Source of the DNA: Mangifera indica
Taxonomy: Eukaryota > Streptophyta > Magnoliopsida > Sapindales > Anacardiaceae
Direction: 5' to 3'
Length of the DNA: 64,000 nt
Assembly: GCF_011075055.1 (NCBI RefSeq)
Contig: NC_058143.1
Span: 13,593,057-13,657,056 of the forward strand
A program made the position numbers and the translations under genes. The notes under the pieces were generated by a model. That model saw only the letters and a list, made by a program, of their open reading frames with translations. It had not been told where the DNA came from and did not search any database. Position 1 is the stretch's first letter. The number at the start of each line of letters is the position of its first letter. Positions 37,152 to 49,240 of the stretch are shown piece after piece.

Positions 37152-38042
37152 GAAAATTGCTTACATCTCTCTCCTTCTTTCTCCTTTACTGTCGCTAGTT
37201 CCAGCCTCCAGCGGTGGTGCAATGCATGAGTGGAGGGAAGAAGGCGGGAGTTGTGGTTTGTATTGGCAACGTGTCACCAGAATGAAATCTAACACGATCA
37301 GAAGGAGATCTAGCAGTTAACTGTTTGACAATTAAAGAAAATTTAGGCATCCACAATTGAAGTCAAGTACAAACATCAAGTCAATTAAGGTGATCCGAAA
37401 AGTTAAAGGTAGCACCAATCCAAGTGTAATCGTCTTAAACATGAAGTATGTTCAAATGCGTTAACAGATACTCCAGTTTCATGACAATAAAAAGTCCTCC
37501 AATCTAAGTTGCCAATAGCTTATAAGCAATAGAGAAGAAAGAGACTATTAGAGAGAACATACCATATAAACAGGAACACTGGTTTGGAGGTTTGAATATT
37601 AGGGAAAGAGGCATGTCTTTATGCTGAGCAACAATCATCCAATTGAGATCAAGCATTTTCAATCAAAGCCAAGGCTGGACAAACTATCCTGCAGAACAAC
37701 ACCATTCAAAACAACAATATCGAAGAAATGTCGGAATATGGAGGATTTTAAAATGGATTGTTACGGTTTCACCCGAATCATTGCCAAGTAACAAGTTAGG
37801 AGATAAAAAAGGAACGATGATTATATAGAATAAATCTTTTAATTTTATAAAATTTTTATTTGTTCAAGTGTTATTGATGTGCTGACAAAATTTTTATAAA
37901 TTTTTGATATTTTTTTAAGTCTAGGTAAGATAGGTGATAAGTGTTCAAACTTAAATAACGAAAATTATGTCTTCTGTCAAAATTAGGATGAAAACTAGTC
38001 ATATCTTGCCCTAACAGGTTTCAGGTAGAATTTAGAAAAAAG
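37152..38042. other. Intergenic, no supported gene
   Basis: No coding frame with recognisable motifs. The missing N-terminal half of the ATG18-like copy would be expected here but is not found. Confidence 0.45.
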
Positions 38043-38578
38043 GAGAATTATTGTTATACTAAAACTATATATACAAACAATAAATACAAACTTATATACA
38101 AACAATAATATATTATTATATGATTAGATGATTTTAAACTAACCATAAACTTTGGGGGAACATGTCAAAAATATGTTAGAAAAGGGAAGAGAGAGTAAAG
38201 CCGCCAGTTGTGATACTAAAAAAGGGGAAGGAGAAATCTTAAGAGAGAAAATGTAAGATTTTAAAGTTTAATCACGAGAGAAATTGTTAATTTTATAAAT
38301 TTAAAAGGAAAATGAATAATATTTTATTATTTTTAATACATTATGAGTTAATAATAATTTTACCCATAGAGTTAACTATTTTTATTAATTTTAATAATTC
38401 ATAGGTGAAAATTTTGATTTTTAATAATTAATAGATGAAAAGTTAGATTTATATCAAACTTTGGATAAAAAATAATTATTTAACTTTTTAAATTAAAATT
38501 AAAAATAATATTCAATCATATAATACTACCGTTTGTATACAAATTGTATTTATTATTTATACAAATAAAGCTACTCTT
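38043..38578. repeat. Nested AT-rich inverted repeats with a foldback-family right half
   Basis: Outer arms at about 38055-38135 (ACAAACAATAAATACAAAC) and about 38500-38575 (its imperfect complement, ATTTGTATAC-rich) are inverted to each other and look like a small MITE. Between them, about 38150-38485 resembles the right half of the GGCCAAAG foldback family (AGAGAGAAAATGTAAG, ending near CAAACTTTGGATAAAAAATA). This suggests one element inserted into another, but I could not define target duplications. Confidence 0.45.
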
Positions 38579-38996
38579 AGTGTTAATAAACACATATATG
38601 TTTTTATAAAAAACTGATTACTTCAGATTTTAGAACCAAATTAATATCAGCTTAATGGCATATAGACATTTGAATCAGTCAAAACAAAAACAAGAGATTA
38701 GTACGGTGTAATCGGCGTTTTGCATGGCATCTGGATACCACGTGCTCGAGCTATCACTTATATATACTTGCCATCTGGAAATCAACTCTTCGGGCATCGG
38801 TGAGCTCACAAATTGGCACCTGTAAACACCCTTCGTGTACATGTGTTAGGACATAGATAAAGGGAAAAAGTTTAAGAGCACATACAGAGTAATAAGCACA
38901 TCAAGCAAAACTCAAAATATTCCATTTGCTTAATTCCTTCAGGTGCATTCTTGATAAATAGTTCATTTCTCTCTTGTTGCAATTGGTTATTTAACA
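38579..38996 (+). promoter_or_regulatory. Upstream region of the GPI-anchored protein gene
   Basis: Directly precedes the ATG at 38997. A TATATATAC word at about 38758-38768 could be a TATA box, which would place transcription start about 200 bases before the ATG. CACGTG (38740-38745) is a G-box core, a common binding site for bHLH and bZIP factors. Both are single-site readings. Confidence 0.45.
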
Positions 38997-39904
38997 ATGG
39001 CCCTTTTCAAACTTGGCTTCTTCTTCTTTCTCTCGGTGCTCCTTCATGTAGCTCTCTTGCTTCCTCAAGGGGTATACTCGAAAGGTTTAGTCTCTCTCTT
39101 TGAATATTTTACATGTAAAAGTCCAGTTGCATGAACGTTAATATATGCAAACAGTCCAAGGGTTTCAATACATATGGGTTTTTTGTTGATATTGTGGAAG
39201 AATGAATCTCGGTAATGAAATTGATTATGACTAATCTAATTTACAATTTCTATTTCAATTTCAATCCTTTAACAGATCAGAGACTGATCAACATTAGAAA
39301 CAAGAACGAAATTGATTAATCATGTTGTTCAATTAATTAGCTCATGATTGTTAGCATCTCCTATGCCTTCGAAACTTTATACTTATTTCACTATTTCCCG
39401 TCTGCAGACGAAGATGTGGACAATCTTCTTCAAGGCCTTAACAGTCACAGGACTTCACTAAACCTTCCACCCCTCCTAAAGAATGACAAAGCAGGATGTC
39501 TAGCCAACGAAATCGCAGATGACCTAGAGAATCAGCCTTGTAGCAGCACCCTCTCCGCCTGCCCACCTCAATCTGCAAATTACAGCATGTACATAAAGAA
39601 GTGTAAAATTGATCCTAGCACCATAACTGAAGGAGTTGTGCTGCCGGTTTGCGCACCCAAATTGGTGCCGGCCCTTGTTCTCACAAACTATACACATTCT
39701 CGGTACTCAAAGTATCTGAACGACTCCAAGTATACTGGCGTTGGCGTTGGCTCGGAAGATGATTGGATGGTTGTGGTACTTTCTACGAGCACAGTTGCAG
39801 GGAAGTTTGCTAGTGCAGCAAATTCTTTGGTTTCAAAGGTGGGTTTGGGATATCACAGCTGCCTGGCTTTGCTTTTGGGATTGCATGTTTATTTGGTACA
39901 TTAG
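38997..39904 (+). CDS. Small GPI-anchored extracellular glycoprotein (At5g19250-like family)
   Basis: Two exons, 38997-39084 and 39408-39904, join in frame to 194 residues. Exon 1 is almost entirely a signal peptide (MALFKLGFFFFLSVLLHVAL, cleavage near VYSK). The mature part has the family signature: a helical NLLQGLNSHRTSLNLPPLLK start, a Cys-containing KNDKAGCLANEIADDLE, paired cysteines (QPC, SAC, KKC, PVC), and LVLTNYTHSRYSKYLNDSKY followed by VGVGSEDDWMVVVLSTST. Candidate N-glycosylation sites are NYS, NYT and NDS. The C terminus is a hydrophobic tail (YHSCLALLLGLHVYLV) with no charged end, as expected for GPI attachment near the preceding SAANS. The family is annotated as GPI-anchored of unknown function. 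The exon between 39345 and 39407 is intron, although its frame stays open. Confidence 0.9.
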
Positions 39905-41342
39905 TTAAAGTGCTTTCAGTCTATAATTTTGTAGACTTCCTTCAATTCTCAGAGATTCATCAAATATTTGCATATGCTTCATATTTTCTTTTCTACCGTT
40001 CAGTGTTAATGACAAATTGAAACTTACCTTCATGGGTCTTTTTGCAGGCCTATAAAAATATAAATTTTTTATTTTTTAATTTCCATTATTATTAAAAAAA
40101 AATGAAGACAACACTGTTTAAATTTTATAAAAAAATGCAGAGAAAAACTAAAAACTTTGGTTGTACCACTATAACTTTGGTACACTTCTTTAAGTAGTCA
40201 ACCACTACTGTATTAATAGTATTAAAAAAAGACTATGTTAAGTTAAATATTAAACTAAATCGATTAGTGTATAAGTTGCTCCAATGGTTTCAAGTATAAT
40301 TATCACATATATCACAGTACATTAGAAGATTTGTTTAATAGAAACTAGAGGTATCATACATAAGAAATCCTCTAGTAAATAACTTTTGATAAAATCATTT
40401 AATACTATAATAATCTTATTGTATTATTTATGTCATTAGTCAGAATAATCATATCATACATGCATTAGTGTGTATATGAGATTGTAACCATTTGAGATAT
40501 TCCTTAATACCTTTCCACAAAGAGCTCTAGAAAGGATGCTCTATCTAATACCAACACATATGCAATGTTTTCACCTGTAAAAAGATTCGGGAAGAGCAAT
40601 ATGTTAGAAATAAATAAAATTATATATATTTACTTTGAATACACAAATGAATATATACTTGATGTGTGTCATCACTTGATTCGATGATTTTGAATTAAAG
40701 ATTAAATAACACTTAATCACATGATGATATACATAAATGTGTATCAATTTATATATTCAAAATAAACACACATAGTATTACTCATTAGAGATTGACGATA
40801 CACTAGCATGTTCGGTTCCTCTAAAGCCAAAGCATTGATGAGATTTATTTTCATTTACCTATATGCATAATTTAGAGTTTTACATAAGATAAGTGACGGT
40901 AGCAGCAGTGAGAATCATCTAATTAATCATTTTATTCATCGTGATGACATATTAAATGTGTTGTGAGAATTCTATGTAGAATGATTTTTTAAAGTAATCC
41001 AACTTATTATTCGGAGTTTATGTTCATGGTTATGTTATTAGAAACTCTGGAAAAATTTTTTGACAGTGTGTGAATAGAGATTACAAGATCATTCTCAGGA
41101 GAAGCACTTAATTTTGGTAAGGGTTTTGAAGAAAGTTGTTAGGTTTCTATGACAGCCTCCCATATCCATTTAAATCTAGTTAACTGTGAACTAGATTTTG
41201 GACTATATGGTGAAAGCTTCCTCATGATTGTAAAATGAGTCAATGCGGGCTCCAATAAGTCCTGCTTTCAGGACTACATTTACTTTTTACATTGCTTGTA
41301 CATGCTTTATGAGAATTTTTTCATGTTCTAATGTGATTTCTA
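39905..41342. other. Intergenic, no supported gene
   Basis: 3' region of the GPI-anchored protein gene followed by AT-rich DNA. A small inverted repeat at 40618-40780 is listed separately. No further gene is supported. Confidence 0.45.
40618..40780. repeat. Small AT-rich inverted repeat (possible MITE)
   Basis: The left arm (TTTGAATACACAAATGAATA) pairs imperfectly with the right arm (TTTATATATTCAAAATAAAC). Between them lies GATGATTTTGAATTAAAGAT, a core also seen near 26140-26165. Similar arms occur near 38043-38578. It is probably a MITE family, but the ends and target duplication are not resolved. Confidence 0.45.
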
Positions 41343-44300
41343 CTTACCCAGGTCGGAGAGCCACAGGGGTGATCTAGAAATTGACGATTCCGCAATTCAT
41401 CAAGATGTTCCTAATTACAATCTTGCTTCCTCCAGAACAGATGAGATTAAGAAGAGTCAGTGATTGAGTGTATCTATCAGTGATCTCATAACAAGTTTAT
41501 ACAGTCAAGCTGAGCAGAAAATTAAACATGCACAGAATCCAAGTGAAAGTGGTTTTGATTCTTTGCAGAAAGTTGTGAATTATAATTTAGTAGGCGAGAG
41601 TAGTTTTGATGATGATTTTGGGAATTTAAAGGTGCTGTTTCCAGAACGGTAGATGATTAGATCTTAGTTCCTGGTCTTGGAGATTCACATGTGAAATGCT
41701 CTACCAAGGTGGAGCAAAAAAATTGGTTCAGCAGAAAGATTATGCAGATTTTTATTTCAAACTGGAGGGTGAATTATGGTTTGTTGCACGGTGCCATCTT
41801 GACAATCTGAAGGTTGGAAGATTTCTTAAGATTTGATTTTTCCCCCAAAAATGTCTAAGTTATTAAACCGGCCAAAGCACTATTTCCTACCAAAGTTTAG
41901 GTGTGTTTTCAAAGTTACACCTGTGAGGTTTGAAAAGTCAAAAGTCTCATTTATCCATTAAAAATTTCAGTTAGGATCAAGGGTAAAACCGTTATTTAAT
42001 AAAAAAACTAAAGTTTTATTACTTTTATCCTCTTCAGTTGGAAAATATTATAATTCCTTTGAAAAATCAAAATTCCCCCAAGGTTTACAAGCCATTGCCA
42101 GAGACGCCAAACTTCGCCATCTCCAGTCATGTTGGCTCTCCTTCTTGACTTAAATCTCTTTGTCGATCACATTCTAGCCACTGACGAAACCTATTTCCTT
42201 TGCCTGAGATGAAGACAATTGTTGGAGGTCTCAAACAACAACATCGTTTTTGTCTTCATCAGAGAAAATAGGTTTCATTGGTGGTTGGGATGTGATTGGC
42301 AAGGAGATTTAAGTCAGGAGGGAAAGCCAACACGGCTAGAGACGGTTGTCTCCAATGATGGTTTGCAAACTCTAGGGGAACAATTTTGATTTTTCAAACT
42401 TCATGTGCGACGAAATGTGAGTTTTCAAACTGAGGGGGGCAAACGAATAAAACTTCATATTTTTAAAATTTTTTATTAAATAACGATTTTATCCCTAACT
42501 ATATATGAGATTTTTAACGGATGGGTGAGGTTTTTGCTTTTCAAACCTCACATGTGTGGCTTTGAGACCGCACTTAAAGTTAAGTGGGAAATAGTCCTTT
42601 GGCCTTTTAAACCTTCTAAACTTTTTAAACTCACTTTTTGTTAGAAAGAACGAAGCACTGCTGCTCTGTGGTGAAGTTGGTAAGCTAGAAGTTGTTGAAA
42701 AGGAAATCTAGGTTGGTTACTGTATCTTGTTGATGAGTACTTTCATTGGCTTTCCTTTTATAGGTCATGAATTCTTGTTATTATAGCTTTTGGTAATGCG
42801 GCCAAATAATATCAATATCCTTTAAAGAAAATGTAAAATTTATTCCTCTTTGTTTTACTCTCCAGTTCTTTTGGGAGTCTTTTGAGAAAATCAGGATGGA
42901 GTTCTATGCAATAAATTCTTTTCTTGCATTGTCAAAAGAATTGTAGTAAAGCAATGATATTGACATAACTAAATACTTGAAATTGCATTGAGTTTCCTCC
43001 TTTCATGATGATTATGTAGAAACACATCACTATTTCTGTGATTACTTGTAAGAAACTTTGCTTAGTATGCTCAGTAATCTTTTCTTTTCTCTGCTATTGC
43101 AAGATCTGTGTAACATCTTTGATTCAATAGTCTAACTCATTGTTAAAATATTATCCATTTTAGACATACAATTTATTATAGTTTTGTTTTTAGACTTTAC
43201 AACCCAAAATATGTCTTGACAACTTAAAGAGTTTATAGATTATTTAATCAGTCAAATCTTCTTACCCCTACACAATATAGGGCGCACAAACAAATTTACT
43301 ATCTTTCTCGTACTTTGTCGATATGAGAGTTGCCTAAGTGTATACTAGAGTTGCACCAAGACTGTATAATTTTGCAAGTTCACTCTGATAATTGGCCACT
43401 GAGCAATATTCATCTTAATGAATTCATTGAAGTGCTCCAGGAACCACACTTCCGTGTGCTTGAGGCAATATAATTTATCAATGAGATTGTCATTAGTAAG
43501 TGTCTTTTCTCTTATTTTTTGATAAAGGACAATACTTTTTTTTTTCTTGTTTAACAGATACTACATGCTTCTATCTTTTGATATATAAGAACCAAGTATG
43601 ATAAAATAAGCTTCTATTTTCTATTTTTGAATGGGCTGTATAAATTATTTTGCATACTGCAGGCTTGTTTTTATGCCACTTGAATCATTCACTTTGTTAA
43701 ATAGGTTGAGAAATATGGGAGATCAGCAATTGAACTCCAAAATCAGGAGGCATCAGCATCAAAGCTTCCAAGTTGCGAAGAAGCAGTCTTATTACGTTTC
43801 CACTTGGCTCAGAATGGCATCTGTTTGTGCTCAAGAGCTGAGGCATGGTGCCTTGATAAGAATGTCTCCAATCAATTATTATCTGACTGTCAAGGTACTG
43901 ATTTATTTCAACGTATTGATAGTTAATACTGAATATATAACTTTTGTATGGTTGTGTGGTTAACGCGATACGGCTAGCAGTATATCGAAATTTGCGGAGT
44001 TGTTGAAGTTCTTGGATCCTTGGCCAAAGTTTTCAAGCCTTTGATGCTATTAAGTTCTGCTGATTCCACTGACATGTTCACTCTTCTAAGTGAGTGTTTT
44101 AGCTTGTGGTCAAGTTCTGGACTTGAAGAGGCTGTCAGAAGTATCTCTGATCTGATCGGTTTGGAGTGTAACGTAACTCCCAAGGAATTACTAGAGTCCA
44201 TCAATTATATTCATGATCTTGATGCACATGGACTTTACAACCATCTTTTCTCTGGACAAGAACCTACTTGTCGGCTTTCGCTCATAGCTGCAGGAACAAT

Positions 44301-44540
44301 GCCAGGTAAAACATCATAATGTCTCGTCTTGATTTGAATCCGATCATCTTTTTTGTTGAATTCTGCCTAATCTTCTGAGTTTTTAGTTGATTGCATGTAC
44401 CAGATATGAAGATGGTGGTTTGAATAGTGGGCACTCTTTTATTTTTCTACGTCTTGCAAACTTGTGGGCAAATCTAGTAACCACTAATCCTCCAAACTTA
44501 CCCAGGCTTGCAGGTTGGCTATTAAGCATACCAGTGCAAG
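41343..44540 (+). pseudogene. Decayed copy of a plant synergin-gamma-like gene, C-terminal part
   Basis: A chain of exon-like blocks on the plus strand matches, in order, my memory of a plant family often annotated synergin gamma-like: 41351-41650 (SDLITSLYSQAEQKIKHAQN, ESSFDDDFG) with a TGA inside at about 41461; about 41767-41812 (GELWFVARCHLDNLK); 42651-42711 (ERSTAAL, then a frame change, EVVEKEI and TAG); about 43392-43470 (NIHLNEFIEVLQEPHFRVLE then TAA); 43680-43893 (YYVSTWLRMASVCAQELRHG); 43978-44305 (GVVEVLGSLAKVFKPLMLLS, HDLDAHGLYNHLFSGQEPTC); about 44402-44510 (MKMVV then TGA; LANLWANLVTTNPPNLP). The N-terminal part is absent and several stops sit where the family has Trp or Gln codons. 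The 41870-42604 foldback element lies in one of its introns. The family name is tentative; the pseudogene status is secure. Confidence 0.7.
41861..42613. mobile_element. Mutator-type foldback element, nearly full-length palindrome
   Basis: The element spans 41870-42604 (735 bp). It starts GGCCAAAGCACTATTTCC and ends with the complement, GGGAAATAGTCCTTTGGCC. The flanks are TATTAAACC (41861-41869) and TTTTAAACC (42605-42613), a 9-bp target duplication with one mismatch. The two halves are complementary almost to the centre (for example GACTTAAATCTC at about 42157 against its complement near 42306), so transcripts could form a long hairpin of roughly 350-bp arms. No transposase frame is visible. 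Confidence 0.85.
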
Positions 44541-45660
44541 TTGAAATTTTCTATTTAGTAACTTGGCATCCAACTTGGTTGGATAATAAAGCTTCTGGTC
44601 GGATGGGAAAGAACAACACAGCTTGAGTTTCTGGCAACCTGGTGACCTCACAAGTGTCTTGTTTGATCAAACAAGTATCCAGATTATGTATTTCATTAAT
44701 TAAAATTGATTGCCATTTTTTGGTGGAAGCTGGAACATTGTAATTGAGTGTTGAAAAAAGTTGTATTTACTTGTCATTGGGTGGATCAAGAAAACAAACA
44801 CTACTACCATATAGGAAGGGGAAAAAATTGAGATTTTGTGTAAAAAAATCAGATTAAAATATCGTTTTTATTTGATTCTAACAGTGGCCGGTCCATTTTT
44901 TCGGCCACCAATGATGTCTCCTAAGTGGTTGGAATGGTAAGATGGGTAGGAAGTGTTGGGTGTCAACTCGAATGATAGAAATGACAAAGAAAAAAGAAAA
45001 CTAAAAAAGGAGGAATAAAAGCTTTTAAAAAAAAATATTCATTTTTTAAATTAAACAAAGACAAGAAGATAATTTTTTTTTTAATTTTTATTAAATAATA
45101 ATTTCATCTTTAATTTCATTAAAGAATTTCAACAAAAACATGGATATTTAAAATTTTAAAATATTATAGATAAAAGTTTAAAAATATATCAAACATTGGG
45201 GTAAAAATAAGTCTTTTAATAAAAAATGTGCAAACATATAGATTTTACGTTCCTATAACCCTTGTAGTTTGAGAATTTGACTAATTGCATATATAAACCC
45301 TAATTTTTTGTATTATATTTTGTATGTTATCATCAAATATGCCTTTTTAAGAATAGAATAATATAATATTAATAAAACGATAAAAATTTCTCATTAATTT
45401 AGAATATATTATAAATATTTTTAAAAAAATTTTATATACACTTTTATCATATTTTTTTTTTTTAAAATGTATTAATTTATTTCAATAATATAGAATTTAT
45501 CGTATTAATTTAATATTATCTTAATACAATTTAAAATATATATTAATTTTTATTTATATTATATAATTTCGTAATATACTTTTCGTGTATCACAGCACAG
45601 GGCATATTTGGTTAATTTGGCAATAATTTCCAAATTACAGGGAATCTTTAAATTTTACCA
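44541..45660. other. AT-rich spacer with a one-armed foldback-family remnant
   Basis: No coding frame is supported. About 44990-45220 ends in CATTGGGGTAAAAATAAGTC and TTTTAAT, resembling the right arm of the GGCCAAAG foldback family. The rest is homopolymer-rich AT DNA upstream of the SerRS promoter. Confidence 0.4.
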
Positions 45661-45780
45661 GAGGCCAGTGGAAGTCAGAGAATTTTAACCCAGTAAGACC
45701 GCCACCAGAGAAAGGTAGGGTTTCGTGGAGGCTTATATATACACTTAACCTTCGCTTGTTTCTCCCATGACATTGGAAAA
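45661..45780 (+). promoter_or_regulatory. SerRS promoter: telo-box and TATA element
   Basis: TAGGGTTT at 45716-45723 is the telo-box (complement AAACCCTA) often found upstream of plant translation-machinery genes. TATATATA at 45734-45741 is a TATA-like element only about 40 bases before the ATG at 45781. If that TATA box is used, the leader would be very short. An out-of-frame ATG lies at 45767 in a weak context. Confidence 0.55.
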
Positions 45781-48700
45781 ATGTTGGACATCAATTTGTT
45801 CAGAGAAGAGAAGGGCTTCAACCCTGAGATTATCCGCGAGTCACAACGGCGTCGCTTTGCCAGTGTCGATCTCGTCAACGAGATCATCAGGCTCGACAAA
45901 GAATGGCGCCAGCGTAATTTTTTCTTCTTCACTTTAGTTTGGCTTTTCATTTTTTGTTTATTTGTTTCTTTTATTTATTTATATGTTTTGTGTAGGTCAA
46001 TTTGATTTAGAGAATATTCGGAAAGAGATCAACAAGATCAATAAGGAAATAGCTAAGCTCAAAATTGTGAGTATTTTATTTAATTTGAATTTCCTAGTCT
46101 TACTTTTGGTGCGGTTAATTTTTATGTTCTGTTTGTTTGCTGAGAATCGATAGGTAAGTTTGATATTCTATGAGCTAAAAAAGTAGCTAGAAATGGAAAA
46201 GATATGAAGATTGTACTAGAAAAAAATCTTTAGCACAAGAACTGACAAATGTGGAACATTTTGTTTCTAAAACACTTTTTTCTAATTTAAGAAAGAAATT
46301 TTCGGTATGACAGAGTGGTCTACATTTTTTAAGCTTGGGTGTTGTTTTTAATGTTTTTAGTTATTCCATGCCATTGTACATGGCGTTACATCAGGAGTAT
46401 TTGAACTGAAACTTAGTTTGTTAAGTATGCAATTTAATAGCCTTACAGGTCCATCTACATGTAATTAGATTGCTGGAATTTGTGCCACCATAGATAGCCC
46501 AACTGAAATTCTTAGAACATTTACATTCATATTTGGATGCAGTAGCACGAGTGTTGAAAATGTATTTGCCGAATTAAATATGGTATGCATAAGTATATCT
46601 TGAGTGTTATGTAACTATTCTGCATCATTAATCTTCAGTTAAATTTTATATTTTAAAAGCAGATCAATGGGAGACATGTATGGATTTCTTATTTGACTAT
46701 CTTCTTTGCTGGGTTTAGAATTGACCTAATGTTGTATAACTTATTTACTTAAATGTTGAAAACACTTATTTTTTCTTTTTTGTCAAATTTATTGTTATTT
46801 GTTATGAAACTGAATTGTGTAATTGGGTTGGAAAAAGTCAAAAGATGATGCGACTGAGATGATTGCAAAGTCAGAGGAGGTCAAGAAAGCAACAGCAGAC
46901 AAAGAAGTTGAAGTACGTGAGGCATGGAGTGTATTGAAATCAAAATTGGAAATAGTTGGAAACCTTGTGCATGATTCAGTACCTGTCAGTGATGATGAGG
47001 TATGTTACTTGACTGAGTTAGTTTACTTCCGTGTTGCCTGATGCTGAAGGTGAATTATGAATTGGGAATGATTCGTGTAGGCAAATAATGCTGTGATTAG
47101 AACATGGGGAGAGAAAAGAATGGAGCCTAAACTGAAGAATCATGTTGAGCTTGTTGAACTTCTTGGAATTGCAGATTTGAAGAAAGGTATCAAAAGTTCA
47201 CTTATATTCAGGCACTATTATTATTATTATTTTCCTTTTTGGAGATGAGATGCATAACTTTTTGTTGTTTATGATAGATTGTCCTAAATGATCAATAGAT
47301 CCATGATTGGATGGTTTTACAATCTCCATTTCACTGTCTTTTCTGGTTCTAATATGTTTTGATAAGGTTCAATATGCAATGCTATTCACTTCTTGTCATT
47401 CTTGATTCAAGTTCCATCCATTATAGTATATTGTGTAATCATTTTATGCCTTGGAATAGGTGCTGATGTTGCTGGTGGTAGAGGTTTTTACTTGAAAGGA
47501 GATGGTGTACGACTTAATCTAGCTTTGATAAATTTTGGTCTTGATTTCTTGGAGAAAAGAGCATATACTTCATTACAAACTCCATTCTTCATGAGAAAAG
47601 ACATTATGGCCAAGTGTGCTCAGTTAGCGCAATTTGATGAAGAGCTTTACAAGGTTGCATTCTTAAATTTGTAGTAATACACATTACTTTGTCTATTTTT
47701 CCTACTGTGTTAAAAAGACCTAGTCATTGTTGTGAAGCTGGCTTCCTTTCACAGACACTAATGTATCTTTCAATCAAATAAATATTAATGCTTCTCCTTT
47801 TGAATTTCATGACTAATATTTGAGCATGACTTATTAGTTTGTAATGATAGGTGACTGGTGAGGGAGATGATAAGTACCTTATTGCGACAGCTGAACAGCC
47901 ACTTTGTGCTTATCATATAGATGACTGGATTCATCCTTCTGAGCTACCTATAAGGTAACAATCTTTTGCAGTCATTGTCCTTATTGCCACAAAAGAGTTC
48001 TTGTAGGTGTTTGCTTATGGACATGGCATTTTCTTAATCAGATATGCTGGATACTCCTCATGCTTCCGTAAAGAAGCTGGCTCACATGGACGAGATACTC
48101 TTGGAATTTTCCGAGTTCATCAATTTGAGAAAGTGGAGCAATTCTGCATCACCAGTCCAAATGGCAATGACTCATGGGAAATGCATGAGGAAATGATGAA
48201 AAACTCTGAAGATTTTTACCAGATGGTATAATGATTTTCTTTCACTTTCATTCGAAATGATTATGCAATTGCACATATTTCTGTCTATTATTCATCCTTT
48301 AGGATTAGTTACTTTGTTATCTTTGTTATATCTCTGTCCAGTAAGTCTGTAGGGAACCTGTAAGATAAACAGGCCAAACATATGCAGCATGTCAATTTTT
48401 GGGATTCTGACTTTATTTTTAACCCTTGAGAAACAAAGTTCAAATTTCTGATTTGCATGTGTTTCTGTCAAGGAGGCAATCATATATTCTTATATGGATG
48501 TTTTTATTTTTAAGTGCAGCTAAAAATCCCGTATCAAATTGTGGCCATTGTCTCTGGTGCTTTGAATGATGCAGCTGCAAAGAAGTATGATTTGGAAGGA
48601 TGGTTTCCTGCATCACAATCCTATAGAGAGTTGGTATCATGTTCAAACTGTACAGATTATCAGTCAAGAAGATTGGAGATTCGATATGGTCAGAAAAAGG

Positions 48701-49240
48701 TATGCTCTGTTTACATGTTCCTATTTACTACAGGCAAACCCATATGCTGAGATTATTGTGCTGCCCCTATAAACTTTCCATGAAACAAACTGTTTTATGA
48801 TACAGAAGGTTAGCCCCTTCTGATTGTATTATATGCACAGTATTATCCATTTTGTTTGATGTACTGATTCTAAATTGGACAGTTAGTATAGTGTTGTATT
48901 GTTTATGTCTAGAACTTTGTAGGTGTTGCGGATTATACAGAAGAGCATTCTCTGATATTTAAATATAATTTCTGTGGCCAGAATTCTTCCAATCTCATGA
49001 TTTTGCATTTGTAATTTTGAACTGTTGCAGAGTAACGAACAGATGAAACAATATGTGCACTTGTTGAACTCGACACTGACAGCAACCGAGAGGACCATTT
49101 GCTGTATTCTTGAGAACTACCAGAAGGAAGATGGTGTCGAAGTACCAGAAGTCTTACAACCATACATGGGTGGCAAGACCTTCCTGCCTTTCAAAACAAA
49201 ACCAGTTGCTGAAGCCAAAGGGAAGAAATCTAAGGCTTAG
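45781..49240 (+). CDS. Cytosolic serine--tRNA ligase (SerRS)
   Basis: Nine exons (45781-45913, 45996-46066, 46838-46999, 47081-47186, 47460-47653, 47851-47954, 48042-48225, 48520-48699, 49031-49240) total 1344 bases, exactly in frame, for 447 residues (Arabidopsis cytosolic SerRS is about 451, from memory). It charges tRNA-Ser with serine using [15 protein letters not shown] and the N-terminal helical arm (about 40-110) bind tRNA. The class II core shows [10 protein letters not shown] (about 230-240), motif 2 ([20 protein letters not shown], about 264-283) and motif 3 ([17 protein letters not shown], about 357-373). The C terminus is a Lys-rich KGKKSKA tail as in plant cytosolic enzymes. There is no organelle transit peptide. 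The third exon's acceptor (GGAAAAAG|TCAAAAG) lacks a good pyrimidine tract, but no other AG keeps the frame and length. A short deletion relative to Arabidopsis is likely near [11 protein letters not shown]. Confidence 0.95.

Noticed and set aside
39344..39407. An apparent internal start for the GPI-anchored protein at 39344
   Set aside because: The frame before 39408 is intron; the true start at 38997 supplies a signal peptide and joins in frame.
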